Origin: Kocuria sp. cx-455
GTDB taxonomy: Bacteria > Actinomycetota > Actinomycetes > Actinomycetales > Micrococcaceae
Direction of reading: 5' to 3'
Assembly: GCF_014698015.1 (NCBI RefSeq)
Contig: NZ_JACXBS010000002.1
Span: forward strand, 310,001 to 374,000
DNA: 64,000 nucleotides
Part shown: piece by piece, positions 8,725 to 20,656 of the stretch
How the letters are laid out: the number at the start of each line of letters is the position of its first letter
How positions within the stretch are numbered: position 1 is the first letter of the stretch
The notes under the pieces: model-generated
Told to the model about the DNA's origin: nothing
The model's input: the letters and a program-made list of their open reading frames with translations, nothing else
The model's database searches: none
Program-made: the position numbers and the translations under genes

Positions 8725-10041
8725 ATGACTACTTCAGCGACACCTCACCAAGCGACCCCCCACTTGAAGGTTGCCCTGCTGGGAGCCGGGACCGTGGGTT
8801 CCCAGGTGGCCCGCGTGCTTCTCGCCGAACAGGACGAGCTGGCCAAGCGCTCGGGTGTGGTCCTTGACCTCGTGGGGGTGGCCGTCCGCGACGTGAGCGC
8901 CAAGCGCGACGTCGAGATCCCGAGCGAGCTGCTCACCACGGACGCGGACTCCGTGATCGACGCGGCGGACATCGTGGTGGAGCTGACCGGCGGCATCGAG
9001 CCCGCGCGCACCCGCATCCTGCGAGCGCTCAACGCAGGCACCACCGTGGTGACCGGCAACAAGGCGCTGATAGCGGCCCACGGGCGTGAGCTCCACGATG
9101 CCGCGGCGGCGTCGGGCTCGCAGCTGTCCTACGAGGCCGCGGTGGCCGGGGCCATCCCCATCGTTCGTCCCATGCGCGATTCACTCGCCGGTGACAACGT
9201 CACCCGGTTCCTGGGCATCATGAACGGCACCACCAACTTCATCCTGGACCAGATGGACACCACGGGCGCCGCTTTCGACGACGCCCTGGCCGAGGCTCAG
9301 GAGTTGGGTTACGCCGAGGCCGACCCCACCGCCGATGTGGAGGGGTACGACGCCGCCGCCAAGGCCGCCGTGCTCGCCTCCCTCGCCTTCCACTCGACCT
9401 TCACCCAGGACGATGTTCACTGCCAGGGCATCACCGCGGTGACCGCGGAGGACGTTGCCACCGCCGCCGAGGCCGGGTACGTGATCAAGCTGCTGTCCGT
9501 GGGTGAACGCACCGAGAACGGCGTGAACCTGCGCGTGAACCCCGTGATGATTCCCCGCAGCCACGTGCTCGGGGGAGTGCGCGGGGCGTACAACGCCGTG
9601 TTCGTCGAGGCCGAGAACGCCGGCTCCCTCATGTTCTACGGCCAGGGAGCGGGGGGCGAGCCCACGGCGTCGGCGGTGCTGGGCGACCTCGTCTCGGCCG
9701 CACGGGCAATCGCCCGCGGCGCCGAGGGCGTCCCGCTGAGCGACCACGCCAAGCTACCCGCGGTGACCATGGACAACGTGAGCACCCGCATGGCCATCAC
9801 CGTGACCGTCAAGGACCGCTTGGGTGTGCTGGCACGGATCGCCCAGGTCTTCGCGGACCACGGGGTGTCCATCTCCACCATGCACCAGACCGAGGACCCC
9901 CACGACCAGGCCATTTCGGTGCTGCACCTGGTCACCCACACCGGGCGCCACCGTGATCTCATGGACACCGTGGCCGCATTGCGCGAATTGCCCGTGGTGG
10001 CCGGGGTGCTGTCGGTGATCCCCGTGGAGACCGGCGAGTAA
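8725..10041 (+). CDS. hom: homoserine dehydrogenase
   Basis: The 438-aa NAD(P)H-dependent enzyme reduces aspartate semialdehyde to homoserine. The N-terminal Rossmann motif is ALLGAGTVGSQV. The catalytic-domain signatures include NGTTNFILDQM and ADPTADVEGYDAAAK. A C-terminal ACT domain (ITVTVKDRLGVLARIAQVFADHG) suggests threonine feedback control at the protein level, as in corynebacterial Hom. ATG 8725 has a CAGGAG ribosome-binding site and lies 23 nt after lysA. An 81-bp spacer with small GC hairpins separates it from thrC. Confidence 0.95.
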   Translation: MTTSATPHQATPHLKVALLGAGTVGSQVARVLLAEQDELAKRSGVVLDLVGVAVRDVSAKRDVEIPSELLTTDADSVIDAADIVVELTGGIEPARTRILRALNAGTTVVTGNKALIAAHGRELHDAAAASGSQLSYEAAVAGAIPIVRPMRDSLAGDNVTRFLGIMNGTTNFILDQMDTTGAAFDDALAEAQELGYAEADPTADVEGYDAAAKAAVLASLAFHSTFTQDDVHCQGITAVTAEDVATAAEAGYVIKLLSVGERTENGVNLRVNPVMIPRSHVLGGVRGAYNAVFVEAENAGSLMFYGQGAGGEPTASAVLGDLVSAARAIARGAEGVPLSDHAKLPAVTMDNVSTRMAITVTVKDRLGVLARIAQVFADHGVSISTMHQTEDPHDQAISVLHLVTHTGRHRDLMDTVAALRELPVVAGVLSVIPVETGE

Positions 10042-10122
10042 GTCCACCGCCCCTCGGGGTGGTCCACAACAGCCATGGGTGGCTGACCCACCCACCGTTA
10101 CACAGCGTCGAGGAGAACCGGT

Positions 10123-11232
10123 ATGGCACACGTCTGGCAGGGCGTCATCAACGAGTACAAGGACCGCTTGCCGGTCACCGAGACCACCGAGGTCATCACC
10201 ATGGGTGAGGGTGGCACTCCGCTGATCCGGGCTCGTGCCCTGTCCGAACTGACCGGCAGCTCCGTGTGGCTCAAGTTCGAGGGAATGAACCCCACCGGTT
10301 CCTTCAAGGACCGCGGCATGACCATGGCCATCACCAAGGCCAAGGAAGAGGGCGCGGAGGCCGTGGTGTGCGCCTCGACCGGTAACACGTCTGCCGCCGC
10401 CGCTGCCTACGCCAAGCAAGCGGGAATGCGCTGCGCCGTGCTCGTTCCCGAAGGCAAGATCTCCATGGGCAAGATGTCCCAGGCCGTGGCGCACGGAGCC
10501 GACATCATCCAGATCGAGGGCAACTTCGACAACTGCCTGGACGTGGCTCGCAAACTGTCCGAGTCCTACCCCGTGTTCCTGGTGAACTCGGTCAACCCCT
10601 ACCGCATCGAGGGTCAGAAGACCGCCGCGTTCGAGGTTGTCGACACCCTGGGGGACGCCCCGGACATCCACGTGCTGCCGGTGGGTAACGCCGGCAACAT
10701 CACGGCGTACTGGAAGGGGTACAAGGAGTACGCCACGGAGACTCCGGCGACCACCGGTCAGCCGCTGGCGCCCGTGGCCACGCACACACCCACCATGTGG
10801 GGTTTCCAGGCCGCCGGTGCCGCACCGCTCGTCCTGGGCCACCCGGTCACCGAACCCGAGACGATCGCCACCGCCATCCGGATCGGCAACCCCGCCTCGT
10901 GGGACACCGCCATTGCCGCGCGTGACGAGTCCGGGGGCCTGATCGACTCCGTGAGCGACGAGCAGATCATCGAGGCCCACCGGTGGCTGTCCTCACGCGA
11001 GGGCGTGTTCGTGGAGCCCGGTTCCGCCTCGGGAGTCGCCGGCGTGCTCAAGAAGCAGCGCGCGGGTGAAGTGCCCAGCGGCAAGACCATTGTGATCACC
11101 GTGACCGGTCACGGGCTGAAGGACCCGCAGTGGGCCATTAAGGGCGCCGAGGCCGAGGATCCCAGCGCCGCGGAACCCAAGCGCGTACCCTTCGACGTGG
11201 TCCCCGTGGCCGCAGCGCTGGGGTTGGAGTGA
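10123..11232 (+). CDS. thrC: threonine synthase
   Basis: The 369-aa fold-type II PLP enzyme converts O-phosphohomoserine to threonine. The PLP Lys is in GSFKDRGM (Lys62) and the phosphate-binding [15 protein letters not shown] loop follows. GAGGAGAA before ATG 10123 is a good ribosome-binding site. Its stop overlaps the thrB GTG (GTGA), so the two are translationally coupled. Confidence 0.95.
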   Translation: MAHVWQGVINEYKDRLPVTETTEVITMGEGGTPLIRARALSELTGSSVWLKFEGMNPTGSFKDRGMTMAITKAKEEGAEAVVCASTGNTSAAAAAYAKQAGMRCAVLVPEGKISMGKMSQAVAHGADIIQIEGNFDNCLDVARKLSESYPVFLVNSVNPYRIEGQKTAAFEVVDTLGDAPDIHVLPVGNAGNITAYWKGYKEYATETPATTGQPLAPVATHTPTMWGFQAAGAAPLVLGHPVTEPETIATAIRIGNPASWDTAIAARDESGGLIDSVSDEQIIEAHRWLSSREGVFVEPGSASGVAGVLKKQRAGEVPSGKTIVITVTGHGLKDPQWAIKGAEAEDPSAAEPKRVPFDVVPVAAALGLE

Positions 11233-12218
11233 CCGACGTCGTGAACCACCAGGCCGTAGCCGCGCCGGGCACGAGGGTCTCGGTGCGGGTCCCCGGATCC
11301 ACGGGCAACGTGGGGCCCGGTTTCGACACCCTCGGGCTGGCCCTGGGCTATTACGACGAGCTCACGGTCACCCGCGTCGATTCCGGTCTCGAATTCGAGC
11401 TCTCGGGCGAGGGATCGCAACACGTCCCCCGCACCGCAGATCACCTGGTGGTCCGCGCCATGCAGGCGGTTTTCGACGCCGCCGGCGCCGGTTGCCTGCC
11501 GGGCCTGCGGTTGAAGGCCCATAATCGGATCCCGCACGGGCGCGGCATGGGGTCCTCGGCGTCGGCCGTGGTGGCCGGCGCGTTGGCCGCCAATGCCCTG
11601 CTCGCCCAGGACCTGCGGCTGGATGAGCACGCCGTGTTACAGGTGTGCTCGCGGTTGGAAGGGCACCCGGACAACGTGGCGCCCACTCTGTACGGGGGCC
11701 TCACCGTCTCCTTCGAGCAGGACGGCACATTCGTCAGTGTCCCCGTGCGGGTGCACCACGACATCATCCCGGTCGTCGCCATCCCGGACTTCGAGGTGGC
11801 CACCCCCCTCGCCCGCGGCCTACTGCCCGATACCGTGGCCCACCGCACCGCCGCGGTGACCGCCGGGCGCGCGGCGCTGCTGGTCGAGGCCATGAGTAAC
11901 CGCCCCGAGTTCCTGCTCCCGGCCACGTTCGATCTGCTGCACCAGCCATTCCGAGCCCAGGCCATGGGGCCGAGTTTCGAACTCATGACACAGTTGCGGG
12001 ACCTGGGATTCGCGGCGGTGATTTCCGGTGCCGGGCCCACGGTCCTCACCCTGGCCAACGGCACCGAAGCCGCCGAAACGGCGGTCGCTGCGATCAAGCG
12101 CATCAGCTCGGATCCGGACTCCGCGGCGCACACCCACAACGGCGAGGACGTGTCGTGGCGTGTTATGACGCTACGCGTACCGGCCGAGGGTGCTAAAGTG
12201 GGCGTATCCACGCAATAG
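11229..12218 (+). CDS. thrB: homoserine kinase
   Basis: The 329-aa GHMP-family kinase phosphorylates homoserine for ThrC. The ATP-binding loop [16 protein letters not shown] is at about residues 103-118, and the N-terminal [18 protein letters not shown] and the C-terminal [11 protein letters not shown] motif are typical. GTG 11229 overlaps the thrC stop by 4 nt. A run-off stretch of 299 bp follows before rho. Confidence 0.95.
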   Translation: MTDVVNHQAVAAPGTRVSVRVPGSTGNVGPGFDTLGLALGYYDELTVTRVDSGLEFELSGEGSQHVPRTADHLVVRAMQAVFDAAGAGCLPGLRLKAHNRIPHGRGMGSSASAVVAGALAANALLAQDLRLDEHAVLQVCSRLEGHPDNVAPTLYGGLTVSFEQDGTFVSVPVRVHHDIIPVVAIPDFEVATPLARGLLPDTVAHRTAAVTAGRAALLVEAMSNRPEFLLPATFDLLHQPFRAQAMGPSFELMTQLRDLGFAAVISGAGPTVLTLANGTEAAETAVAAIKRISSDPDSAAHTHNGEDVSWRVMTLRVPAEGAKVGVSTQ

Positions 12219-12517
12219 GCCCTGGGTTCGCCCACGCGGTTCAGGCGGAGTCCCGCATTCGAGTCGGCAATCATGACCGAGCGTCACTGCTGTTTCAATG
12301 CGTCACCCCAGTGCGATCCCTTTTCATGATGACCAGGTCACCTCTGTGATGTGACCGCGGCTGGTGGATCCAGGGGATCAGAGGACCTCATTGCTGATTT
12401 TCCGGCGCGCACTCTGCGCGCATTCAACGTGGCCCGCAGTTGGTGGCCCACAATCATAACGTCGGGTCAGTGCGCGATGTCATCGCCACGGCCCCCATCG
12501 AGTCAGAAGGAACCTTC
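12219..12517 (+). other. rho leader / intergenic region
   Basis: This is 299 bp without a convincing long gene. It holds a GGTCAC...GTGACC inverted repeat (12336-12356), a possible 7-codon upstream reading frame starting ATGATG at 12326, and a GC hairpin (GCGCGC-ACTCT-GCGCGC). I see no clear intrinsic terminator for thrB and no strong promoter. Rho genes are often autoregulated through their leader, so a long untranslated leader is plausible here but not demonstrated. Confidence 0.4.
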
Positions 12518-14638
<2,121 letters not shown>

Positions 14639-14686
14639 CGAGAACTCCTCGCCGTCCCGTTCTACCCGTCGATAGGAGACCCTTCA

Positions 14687-15781
14687 ATGTCCGATCCCGT
14701 TCAGCCGCTGCTGGATGAGCACGCTCAGCTGCAGCGCGAACTGGCGGATCCCGCCGTGCACGCAGACGCGGGTAAGGCCCGCAAACTGGGCCGGCGGTAC
14801 TCCGAGCTCAACGGCATTGTGGAGGCCCATCGACGGGTGGAGCAGCTTTCCGAGGATTTGGAGGCGACCCGCGAGCTCGGCAGCATGGATCCCGAGCTCG
14901 CGGCGGAAATCGAACCGCTCGAGGCCGCATTGGAATCCGCGCAGGAAGCGCTGCGCCGCAAACTGATCCCCAGGGACCCGGATGACGGGCGCAACGTGAT
15001 CCTGGAGATCAAGGCCGGCGAGGGCGGGGACGAGTCCGCGTTGTTCGCCGGTGACCTGTTGCGCATGTACATGCGTTACGCGGAGTCACTCAAGTTCAAG
15101 ACCGAGGTGCTCTCCTCCACTCCCACCGAGCTGGGCGGGTACAAGGATGTCCAGCTCGCGGTGAAGTCCAGCTCCAACGACCCCGCACACGGAGCCTGGG
15201 CGCGGCTGAAATACGAAGGCGGCGTGCACCGCGTCCAGCGTGTTCCCGCCACTGAATCCCAAGGCCGCGTGCACACCTCCGCCGCCGGCGTGTTGGTGTT
15301 CCCAGAGGTCGACGAGCCGGACGAGATCGAGATCAGCCAGAACGACCTGAAGATCGACGTCTATCGATCCTCCGGTCCCGGTGGTCAGTCCGTGAACACC
15401 ACGGACTCCGCCGTACGCATCACCCACCTCCCCACGGGCATCGTGGTGGCCATGCAGAACGAGAAGTCTCAGCTGCAGAACCGAGAAGCGGCCATGCGCG
15501 TGCTGCGGGCACGCATCCTGGCGCACCAGCAGGAGCAGATCGATGCCGATAACGCCGCCGTGCGGAAGTCCCAGGTGCGCACCGTGGACCGTTCCGAACG
15601 TATCCGCACCTACAACTATCCCGAGAACCGGATTGCCGATCACCGCACGGGATACAAGTCCTACAACCTGGACCAGGTTCTGGACGGCGCCCTCGAACCG
15701 GTCGTGAACTCCGCGATCGAGCTCGACGAGAAGACCCGGCTCGAACAGCTCGGCCAGGACCCGGCCGGAAAGCGAGACTGA
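14687..15781 (+). CDS. prfA: peptide chain release factor 1
   Basis: The 364-aa class I release factor has the GGQ tripeptide in [16 protein letters not shown] (Gly-Gly-Gln near residue 232) and the codon-recognition PxT-type region of RF1 ([18 protein letters not shown]). It terminates translation at UAA and UAG. ATG 14687 has GATAGGAG upstream, and the gene lies 48 nt after rho. prmC, which methylates this GGQ glutamine, starts 6 nt downstream. Confidence 0.96.
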   Translation: MSDPVQPLLDEHAQLQRELADPAVHADAGKARKLGRRYSELNGIVEAHRRVEQLSEDLEATRELGSMDPELAAEIEPLEAALESAQEALRRKLIPRDPDDGRNVILEIKAGEGGDESALFAGDLLRMYMRYAESLKFKTEVLSSTPTELGGYKDVQLAVKSSSNDPAHGAWARLKYEGGVHRVQRVPATESQGRVHTSAAGVLVFPEVDEPDEIEISQNDLKIDVYRSSGPGGQSVNTTDSAVRITHLPTGIVVAMQNEKSQLQNREAAMRVLRARILAHQQEQIDADNAAVRKSQVRTVDRSERIRTYNYPENRIADHRTGYKSYNLDQVLDGALEPVVNSAIELDEKTRLEQLGQDPAGKRD

Positions 15782-15787
15782 CCTCCG

Positions 15788-16687
15788 GTGGAAGCTACCC
15801 TTGCTCAGGCACTGCGCTGGGCGCACGGTGAGCTTGCGGAGGCGGGTGTCGCCTCGCCCGACACGGACGCCGTGCTGCTGGCAGCACACCTCATGGGGCT
15901 GAGCAGGGGAGAGGTCGAGGCCAAAGCCATTCTGGGCGCCGCCGAACCCGCCGGTTACCGTGACCTGGTGGCCCAGCGGGCCACGCGCATCCCACTGCAG
16001 CACTTGACGGGCAAGGCCCCGTTCCGACAGCTCGAACTGTCGGTGGGCCCGGGAGTTTTCGTTCCCCGCCCGGAAACAGAGTTACTGGTCCAACTGAGTC
16101 TTGACGAGGCCCGACTGTGGCGCGAGGCCGGTGTGCCCCACCCTCGCATCGTGGACCTGGGAACCGGCACCGGCGCCATCGCGCTGGCCATTGCCACCGA
16201 GGATCCCACCACGCGCGTGTCCGCGGTCGAGAAGGAGGACGAAGCGTTCATCTGGGCGCAGCGTAACCTCCGCGGTTCCAAAGTCACCCTCGCGCACGCC
16301 GACTTCTGCGACTACTCTCCTGAGAATTCCGGGACGTTCTGCGTGGTGGTGACCAACCCGCCCTACGTCCCTTCCGAGGAAATCCCCGCCGAACCGGAAG
16401 TCCGGGACTTCGATCCCCCCACAGCGCTGTACGGGGGAGCGGGCCATGGGATGGCACTGCCGTGCGCGGCCATGGACACGGCCGTTCGGTTGCTGCGACC
16501 CGGAGGCGCAGTGTTCATGGAACACGCGGAGTCCCAGGTGCAGGCCATGGAGCGCGAACTTGCGGCCCGTGGTTTCGTGGCGATCCAGTTGCACCGTGAT
16601 CTCGCGGGCAAACCCCGTGTGACGGGGGCGCGCCGCCCCGCAGCGGCTGCCGCTGACCCCACCGATCCGCACCAGACCCTGAGCTAA
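15788..16687 (+). CDS. prmC: peptide chain release factor N5-glutamine methyltransferase
   Basis: This 299-aa SAM-dependent methyltransferase modifies the Gln of the RF1/RF2 GGQ motif. It has the N-terminal PrmC helical domain, motif I VDLGTGTGAIALAIA and the catalytic NPPY (residues 190-193). The GTG start 6 nt after prfA indicates translational coupling. The C-terminus (PAAAAADPTDPH) is a short low-complexity extension. Confidence 0.94.
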   Translation: MEATLAQALRWAHGELAEAGVASPDTDAVLLAAHLMGLSRGEVEAKAILGAAEPAGYRDLVAQRATRIPLQHLTGKAPFRQLELSVGPGVFVPRPETELLVQLSLDEARLWREAGVPHPRIVDLGTGTGAIALAIATEDPTTRVSAVEKEDEAFIWAQRNLRGSKVTLAHADFCDYSPENSGTFCVVVTNPPYVPSEEIPAEPEVRDFDPPTALYGGAGHGMALPCAAMDTAVRLLRPGGAVFMEHAESQVQAMERELAARGFVAIQLHRDLAGKPRVTGARRPAAAAADPTDPHQTLS

Positions 16688-16697
16688 GGAGATGCTC

Positions 16698-17648
16698 GTG
16701 AGTGCCACCTACAAGTGCGCAGACCAAGAATCCATGGGCGCCGCGATCGATCATGCGGCGCGTGTCATGGCAGACGGAGAATGCATCGTCATGCCCACGG
16801 ACACCGTGTACGGCATCGGGTGCGATGCGTTTTCTCCCATGGGTGTCCAGACCCTGCTGGGTGCCAAGGGTCGCACCCGCCAGATGCCACCACCCGTGCT
16901 GATCGCGAATCCCGGGGTCATGGTTGGTCTCGCCGACCAGGTTTCCGACGCCGCCCGGGCCCTCGCCGACGCCTTCTGGCCCGGCGCGCTCACCCTCGTG
17001 TGCTGGGCCCAGCCGACCCTGGGGTGGGATCTGGGCGAAACGCACGGCACGGTGGCGCTGCGGGTTCCCGACGACCTCGTGGCTCGCCAGCTGCTCGAGC
17101 GCGTGGGTCCGATGGCGGTGTCCTCGGCGAACCTCACCGGGATGTCGGCGGCGCTCACGGCCCAGGACGCCCGCGAGATGCTCCAGGACCGTGTGGCGCT
17201 CTACCTCGACGACGGCGCTCGGCCCACCGCCGAGCACGAGGCGGACAATCCCAACGGGCTTCCCTCAACCATTGTCGACTGCACCGGTGAGGTGCCCGTG
17301 GTGCTGCGCCTGGGCGCCATTGGGCTCGATGAACTGCGAGCCGTTGTCCCCAGCGTGGATGCCGGGGACAACGCAGCGATCAACCAGGCCGGCGACCGCT
17401 CACGGCGCCACAACGACGTCGGCGGCCGGTCGACACGCCGTTCAACGGCCGAGCCGCTGGTCGAACCGGGGGCCAGCGAGGCCGAGGTGGCCAGGGCGCT
17501 CGTACAGAATGCGGCTGCGGGGCCCGGTGCACGCGTCGGTGCACGCGTGGATCAGAATCGTCACCGTGCGAACGCATCCCGGCCGGGCTGGGGCGGCACC
17601 GAGGCGCTGAGCGTGGCCGAAGCCGGCCGGCTCGTCAATGGCGGCTGA
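16698..17648 (+). CDS. tsaC: L-threonylcarbamoyladenylate synthase (YrdC/TsaC) with extra C-terminal tail
   Basis: This enzyme makes threonylcarbamoyl-AMP for the t6A37 modification of ANN-decoding tRNAs. The YrdC core (VMPTDTVYGIGCDAF, AKGRTRQMPPPVLI, FWPGALTL, MAVSSANLTG) occupies about residues 1-218. An additional tail of roughly 95 residues rich in Arg/Ala/Gly/Asn follows and does not look like a SUA5 domain. GTG 16698 is preferred because AAGGAG (16686-16691) is 6 nt away; it abuts the alternative ATG 16692 directly. It sits at the end of the rho-prfA-prmC group, just before a strong hairpin. Confidence 0.9.
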   Translation: MSATYKCADQESMGAAIDHAARVMADGECIVMPTDTVYGIGCDAFSPMGVQTLLGAKGRTRQMPPPVLIANPGVMVGLADQVSDAARALADAFWPGALTLVCWAQPTLGWDLGETHGTVALRVPDDLVARQLLERVGPMAVSSANLTGMSAALTAQDAREMLQDRVALYLDDGARPTAEHEADNPNGLPSTIVDCTGEVPVVLRLGAIGLDELRAVVPSVDAGDNAAINQAGDRSRRHNDVGGRSTRRSTAEPLVEPGASEAEVARALVQNAAAGPGARVGARVDQNRHRANASRPGWGGTEALSVAEAGRLVNGG

Positions 17649-17673
17649 TCTCTCGCAGCTGATGGGACGATAC

Positions 17674-17714
17674 GGAGCGGGGGCCGCAACCACCATGGTT
17701 GCGGCCCCCGCTCC
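17674..17714. terminator. bidirectional hairpin between convergent tsaC and SDR gene
   Basis: A perfect 18-bp inverted repeat (GGAGCGGGGGCCGCAACC with its complement) encloses a 5-nt ACCAT loop. It lies between the stops of two convergent genes. No T run follows on either side, so it may act as a barrier or 3'-end stabiliser, or terminate by a U-tract-independent route. Confidence 0.75.
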
Positions 17715-17729
17715 GTTGCGGAACAGGTT

Positions 17730-18698
17730 CTACTTGCCCAAGGACAAATGCGCTTGGCGCAGGACTTCCTGCACGTGGGGCTCGGGAATCACACCGTTCT
17801 CGTGTGCCCAGCCCGGCACCTGACGTTGCCCGAACCACGTGACCTCGAGGCGTCGGATGGCCCCGTTGAAGCGATTATCGGTCACCCCAGACACCCAGTT
17901 GCCCGCGTCGATCACGGCGCGGCACAGTAAGGGTGGCAACTGGTGCGGATGGCGCCTCCCGGCATCGCGCAGGACCGAGCCGTTCGTGGCACCCTCCCAC
18001 GGCTGCAGAATCACCGCGGGTAGGGGCTCGGGGTATTCACCCACGGCCACCGTGAACTGGGCAAGTGCCTTGACGGAGGTGACCGGCGTTGGGGCCGTGC
18101 CGTCCCCGGCAACCGAGGAGAACATCGAGGACGCGAACTTGGCGAGCAGGCGCGTGGTGCGTCGGCCACTTCCCATGACCGAGGTGGCGCGCAGGACCGT
18201 CAGTTGCGGGGCGCTGGATTCCGACTCCCACTGCGACCGCAACCGGTACAGCGCGGACTCACCCAGAGCCTTGGACAACGAGTAGGCGGAGAAGGGCGCG
18301 GTACGGATGGATTCGTCCAGCACGGGGGCATTCGCCTGGACCGAAGCCGAGCTGATGTGAATGACCCGGCGGACACCCGTGCGGTGCGCGGCCAGGGCCA
18401 CCAGGACGGGTAGCAGCGCGTTCGCGCCCGTCAACGACTGCTGATGAGTTTGATCGGGGGCCGCCAACCCCGCGGCGTTGACCACGATGTCCGCGCCGGC
18501 AAACGAATCCGCCAGGTAATCAATGACCGACTCCAGCCGATGAGCGTGCTCGATCACGTGGTGCACGGTGGTGGCCGGGGAGGCCAACCGGGGCGTGGAC
18601 ACGGGGGTCACGGCAATGTTCTTCGTCTGCAGGGCAGTGGTGATGGCCGACCCCACAAAGCCTGTGGCTCCGAGTACTCGCCAGCTACTAGCTGTCAC
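17730..18698 (-). CDS. NAD(P)-dependent sugar epimerase/dehydratase (extended SDR)
   Basis: The 322-aa protein has a Rossmann motif near the N-terminus (VLGATGFVGSAIT), a VVNAAGLAAPD segment, the Ser of SSASVQ and a YSLSKALGE (YxxxK) motif, so the SDR catalytic triad is intact. The GTG at 18698 is chosen because GGGAGGAG lies 7 nt upstream; a further 51-residue extension to 18851 would cross the divergent promoter. It is divergent from the glycosyltransferase genes and convergent with tsaC. A role in nucleotide-sugar supply for the adjacent polysaccharide genes is inferred from position. Confidence 0.8.
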   Translation of the reverse strand: MTASSWRVLGATGFVGSAITTALQTKNIAVTPVSTPRLASPATTVHHVIEHAHRLESVIDYLADSFAGADIVVNAAGLAAPDQTHQQSLTGANALLPVLVALAAHRTGVRRVIHISSASVQANAPVLDESIRTAPFSAYSLSKALGESALYRLRSQWESESSAPQLTVLRATSVMGSGRRTTRLLAKFASSMFSSVAGDGTAPTPVTSVKALAQFTVAVGEYPEPLPAVILQPWEGATNGSVLRDAGRRHPHQLPPLLCRAVIDAGNWVSGVTDNRFNGAIRRLEVTWFGQRQVPGWAHENGVIPEPHVQEVLRQAHLSLGK

Positions 18699-18853
18699 GG
18701 TGAATCTCCTCCCGACATTGGTTTCTTCATCGTACGACAGCAATCCCGCGCTCACCGTGTCCGGGGGATTGTCAGCTGTGCGTTGATAGAATCCGTGAGT
18801 CCAGCGGGGCTCGAGTTTGTAGGCCCCACACAGTACTTTCCGCGGGAGCAACT

Positions 18854-19780
18854 ATGACTCGAGCCAGTTCCGACCCGGCGCGGTGCCGGCGCGTCAGCGT
18901 TGCATGCGTAACGCAGGACCGTCCCCGCGACGTTGCGGAGTTGATCGCTGGGTTGAGGCGCCAGTCGGATCCGATCCACAGCCTGTGCCTGGTGGACGCG
19001 GGCAAGACGGCCTTGGACCACGCTCATCTGGTCGACTTGATCGACGGGGCATTCGAACTTCGATACGTGCGCTCGGAAGCCAATCTGGGTGGCGCGGGTG
19101 GTTTTTCCCTGGCCATCCTCACGGCGTTGTCCGCCGGCGCGGACCAGGTGTGGCTCATGGACGACGACGCCCATCCGGAGGATGAGCACTGCCTGCGGAC
19201 CCTGCGCCGCGCCGCCGCTGAACGTGATCTGGCGGTGGTCTCACCCTTGATCGTGGCACCGCAGGATCACGGCACGTTGGCCTTCCCGTTCCGCCTCGAA
19301 GGAGTCATCACACATTCTCGAGTTGACGTTGAACCTTTAGGGTTCATTCCCTCGTACGCGGCCTTTTTCAACGGCGCACTCATGGCCGAATCGGTGTTCT
19401 TCACCGTGGGGCTCCCGGATCTCAAACTCTTCCTGCGCGGTGACGAAGTGGACTTCCTGGTGCGATTGCGCAAATCCGGTTTGCCCTTCGGCACCGTGAC
19501 CACCACCGCCGTGGCCCACCCCCCGGGGTGGGAGGAGGAACACGTGGTGATTCCCGGCAAACTCCAGGTGCTGATTCCCCCGGGGCAGTTCAAGCAACAG
19601 CACTTCTTTCGCAACCGCGGCTACGTCTCGTGGCACTACAAGCGGGTGGTGCAACTGGCCGCGGACGCAATTGGCTATCCGGCGTACTACCTGCAGCGCG
19701 GAGACCTCAAGGGGCTGCGCACGTGGGCCACCCGATACGTCAATGGAATGCGGGGACGTGGTTTCGGTGGCCCTCGCTGA
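18854..19780 (+). CDS. GT2-family glycosyltransferase (galactofuranosyl/rhamnosyltransferase-like)
   Basis: This 308-aa cytoplasmic GT-A enzyme opens with SVACVTQDRPRDVAELI, carries the nucleotide-sugar loop ANLGGAGGFSLAI and a metal-binding WLMDDDAHPEDE, and has an acceptor-site region LRGDEVDFLVRL. GlfT-type and rhamnosyl GT2 enzymes share the NxGGAGGF and DDD pattern. ATG 18854 has GGGAG at 18844-18848. The next glycosyltransferase overlaps its 3' end. A possible -10 (TAGAAT, 18787-18792) lies upstream. The donor sugar is not determinable here. Confidence 0.82.
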   Translation: MTRASSDPARCRRVSVACVTQDRPRDVAELIAGLRRQSDPIHSLCLVDAGKTALDHAHLVDLIDGAFELRYVRSEANLGGAGGFSLAILTALSAGADQVWLMDDDAHPEDEHCLRTLRRAAAERDLAVVSPLIVAPQDHGTLAFPFRLEGVITHSRVDVEPLGFIPSYAAFFNGALMAESVFFTVGLPDLKLFLRGDEVDFLVRLRKSGLPFGTVTTTAVAHPPGWEEEHVVIPGKLQVLIPPGQFKQQHFFRNRGYVSWHYKRVVQLAADAIGYPAYYLQRGDLKGLRTWATRYVNGMRGRGFGGPR

Positions 19781-20627
19781 GCCCTTGGGCGCCGCCGAAC
19801 TCCCCGCCGACTTCTCGCTGTTGATGCCCGTGTACCGGGGGGACTCCGCTTCCCGGGTGCGCCGGGCCGTCGAGTCGAACACGGCGGAGCAAACACGGCC
19901 TCCCGCCCAGGTCGTGATTGTCCGGGACGGACCGGTGCCCCAGGAGATCACCGACGAACTCGACCGGATCAGTACGGCGTCGTCCGTGCCCGTGGTGCGC
20001 GTGGATCTGGAACGCAACGCGGGCCTGACCGACGCGTTGAACACGGGCCTGCTGTGGTGTGACCACGACATTGTGGCCCGCGCGGACGCGGACGACATTT
20101 CCTACCCGGACCGGTTCGCACGGCAACTGCCGCTCATTGAAGCCGGAGCGGACCTGGTGGGAGCTTCCATGCATGAGATCGGCGACGACGAATCGGATCC
20201 GGTGGCGCTGCGCCGGGCACCCGTGGGTTATGCGGAAATCGTGCGGGTGGGTAAACGCCGCAACCCGATCTCCCATCCGTCCGTGGTCTTCCGCCGCAGC
20301 GCCGTGGAAGCGGTGGGCGGGTACCAGCACGTCCCCATGGCCGAGGATTACTGGCTGTGGGCCCGCATGCTTCGCGCCGGGGCGGACGTGCGCAACATCC
20401 CCGAACCGCTGGTCGGTTACCGGGTCTCCGCCGGCTCGTATGAGAGGCGCGGGGGGCCCCGCGTGTTTCGGGCGGAATTAGCGTTGCAATGGAAGTTGCG
20501 CCGTTTAGGGTACGTCGGGTTCATACAATGGGCAACGAACGTGATCGTGCGGGGCGGCTACAGATTTGTACCGCTCAGGGTGCGGGAAACGGCCTACCGG
20601 TTCATGGTGGGCCACCGCGGTAACTGA
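19767..20627 (+). CDS. GT2-family glycosyltransferase (AmsE-like)
   Basis: This is a GT-A glycosyltransferase of about 286 aa. It starts with FSLLMPVYRGDSASRV and has the donor-binding VIVRDGPVPQ, the RADADDISYPDRF (DxD) metal site and the acceptor-domain MAEDYWLWARML. This pattern is seen in exopolysaccharide transferases such as AmsE. The start is uncertain: GTG 19767 (GGGGA 10 nt upstream, 14-nt overlap with the preceding gene) or ATG 19743. It is followed by the CapD/WbpM gene 29 nt downstream, so the three form one operon. Confidence 0.8.
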   Translation: MALAEPLGAAELPADFSLLMPVYRGDSASRVRRAVESNTAEQTRPPAQVVIVRDGPVPQEITDELDRISTASSVPVVRVDLERNAGLTDALNTGLLWCDHDIVARADADDISYPDRFARQLPLIEAGADLVGASMHEIGDDESDPVALRRAPVGYAEIVRVGKRRNPISHPSVVFRRSAVEAVGGYQHVPMAEDYWLWARMLRAGADVRNIPEPLVGYRVSAGSYERRGGPRVFRAELALQWKLRRLGYVGFIQWATNVIVRGGYRFVPLRVRETAYRFMVGHRGN

Positions 20628-20656
20628 TTCGCGTGCTCGAAAGGACATCAACACGC

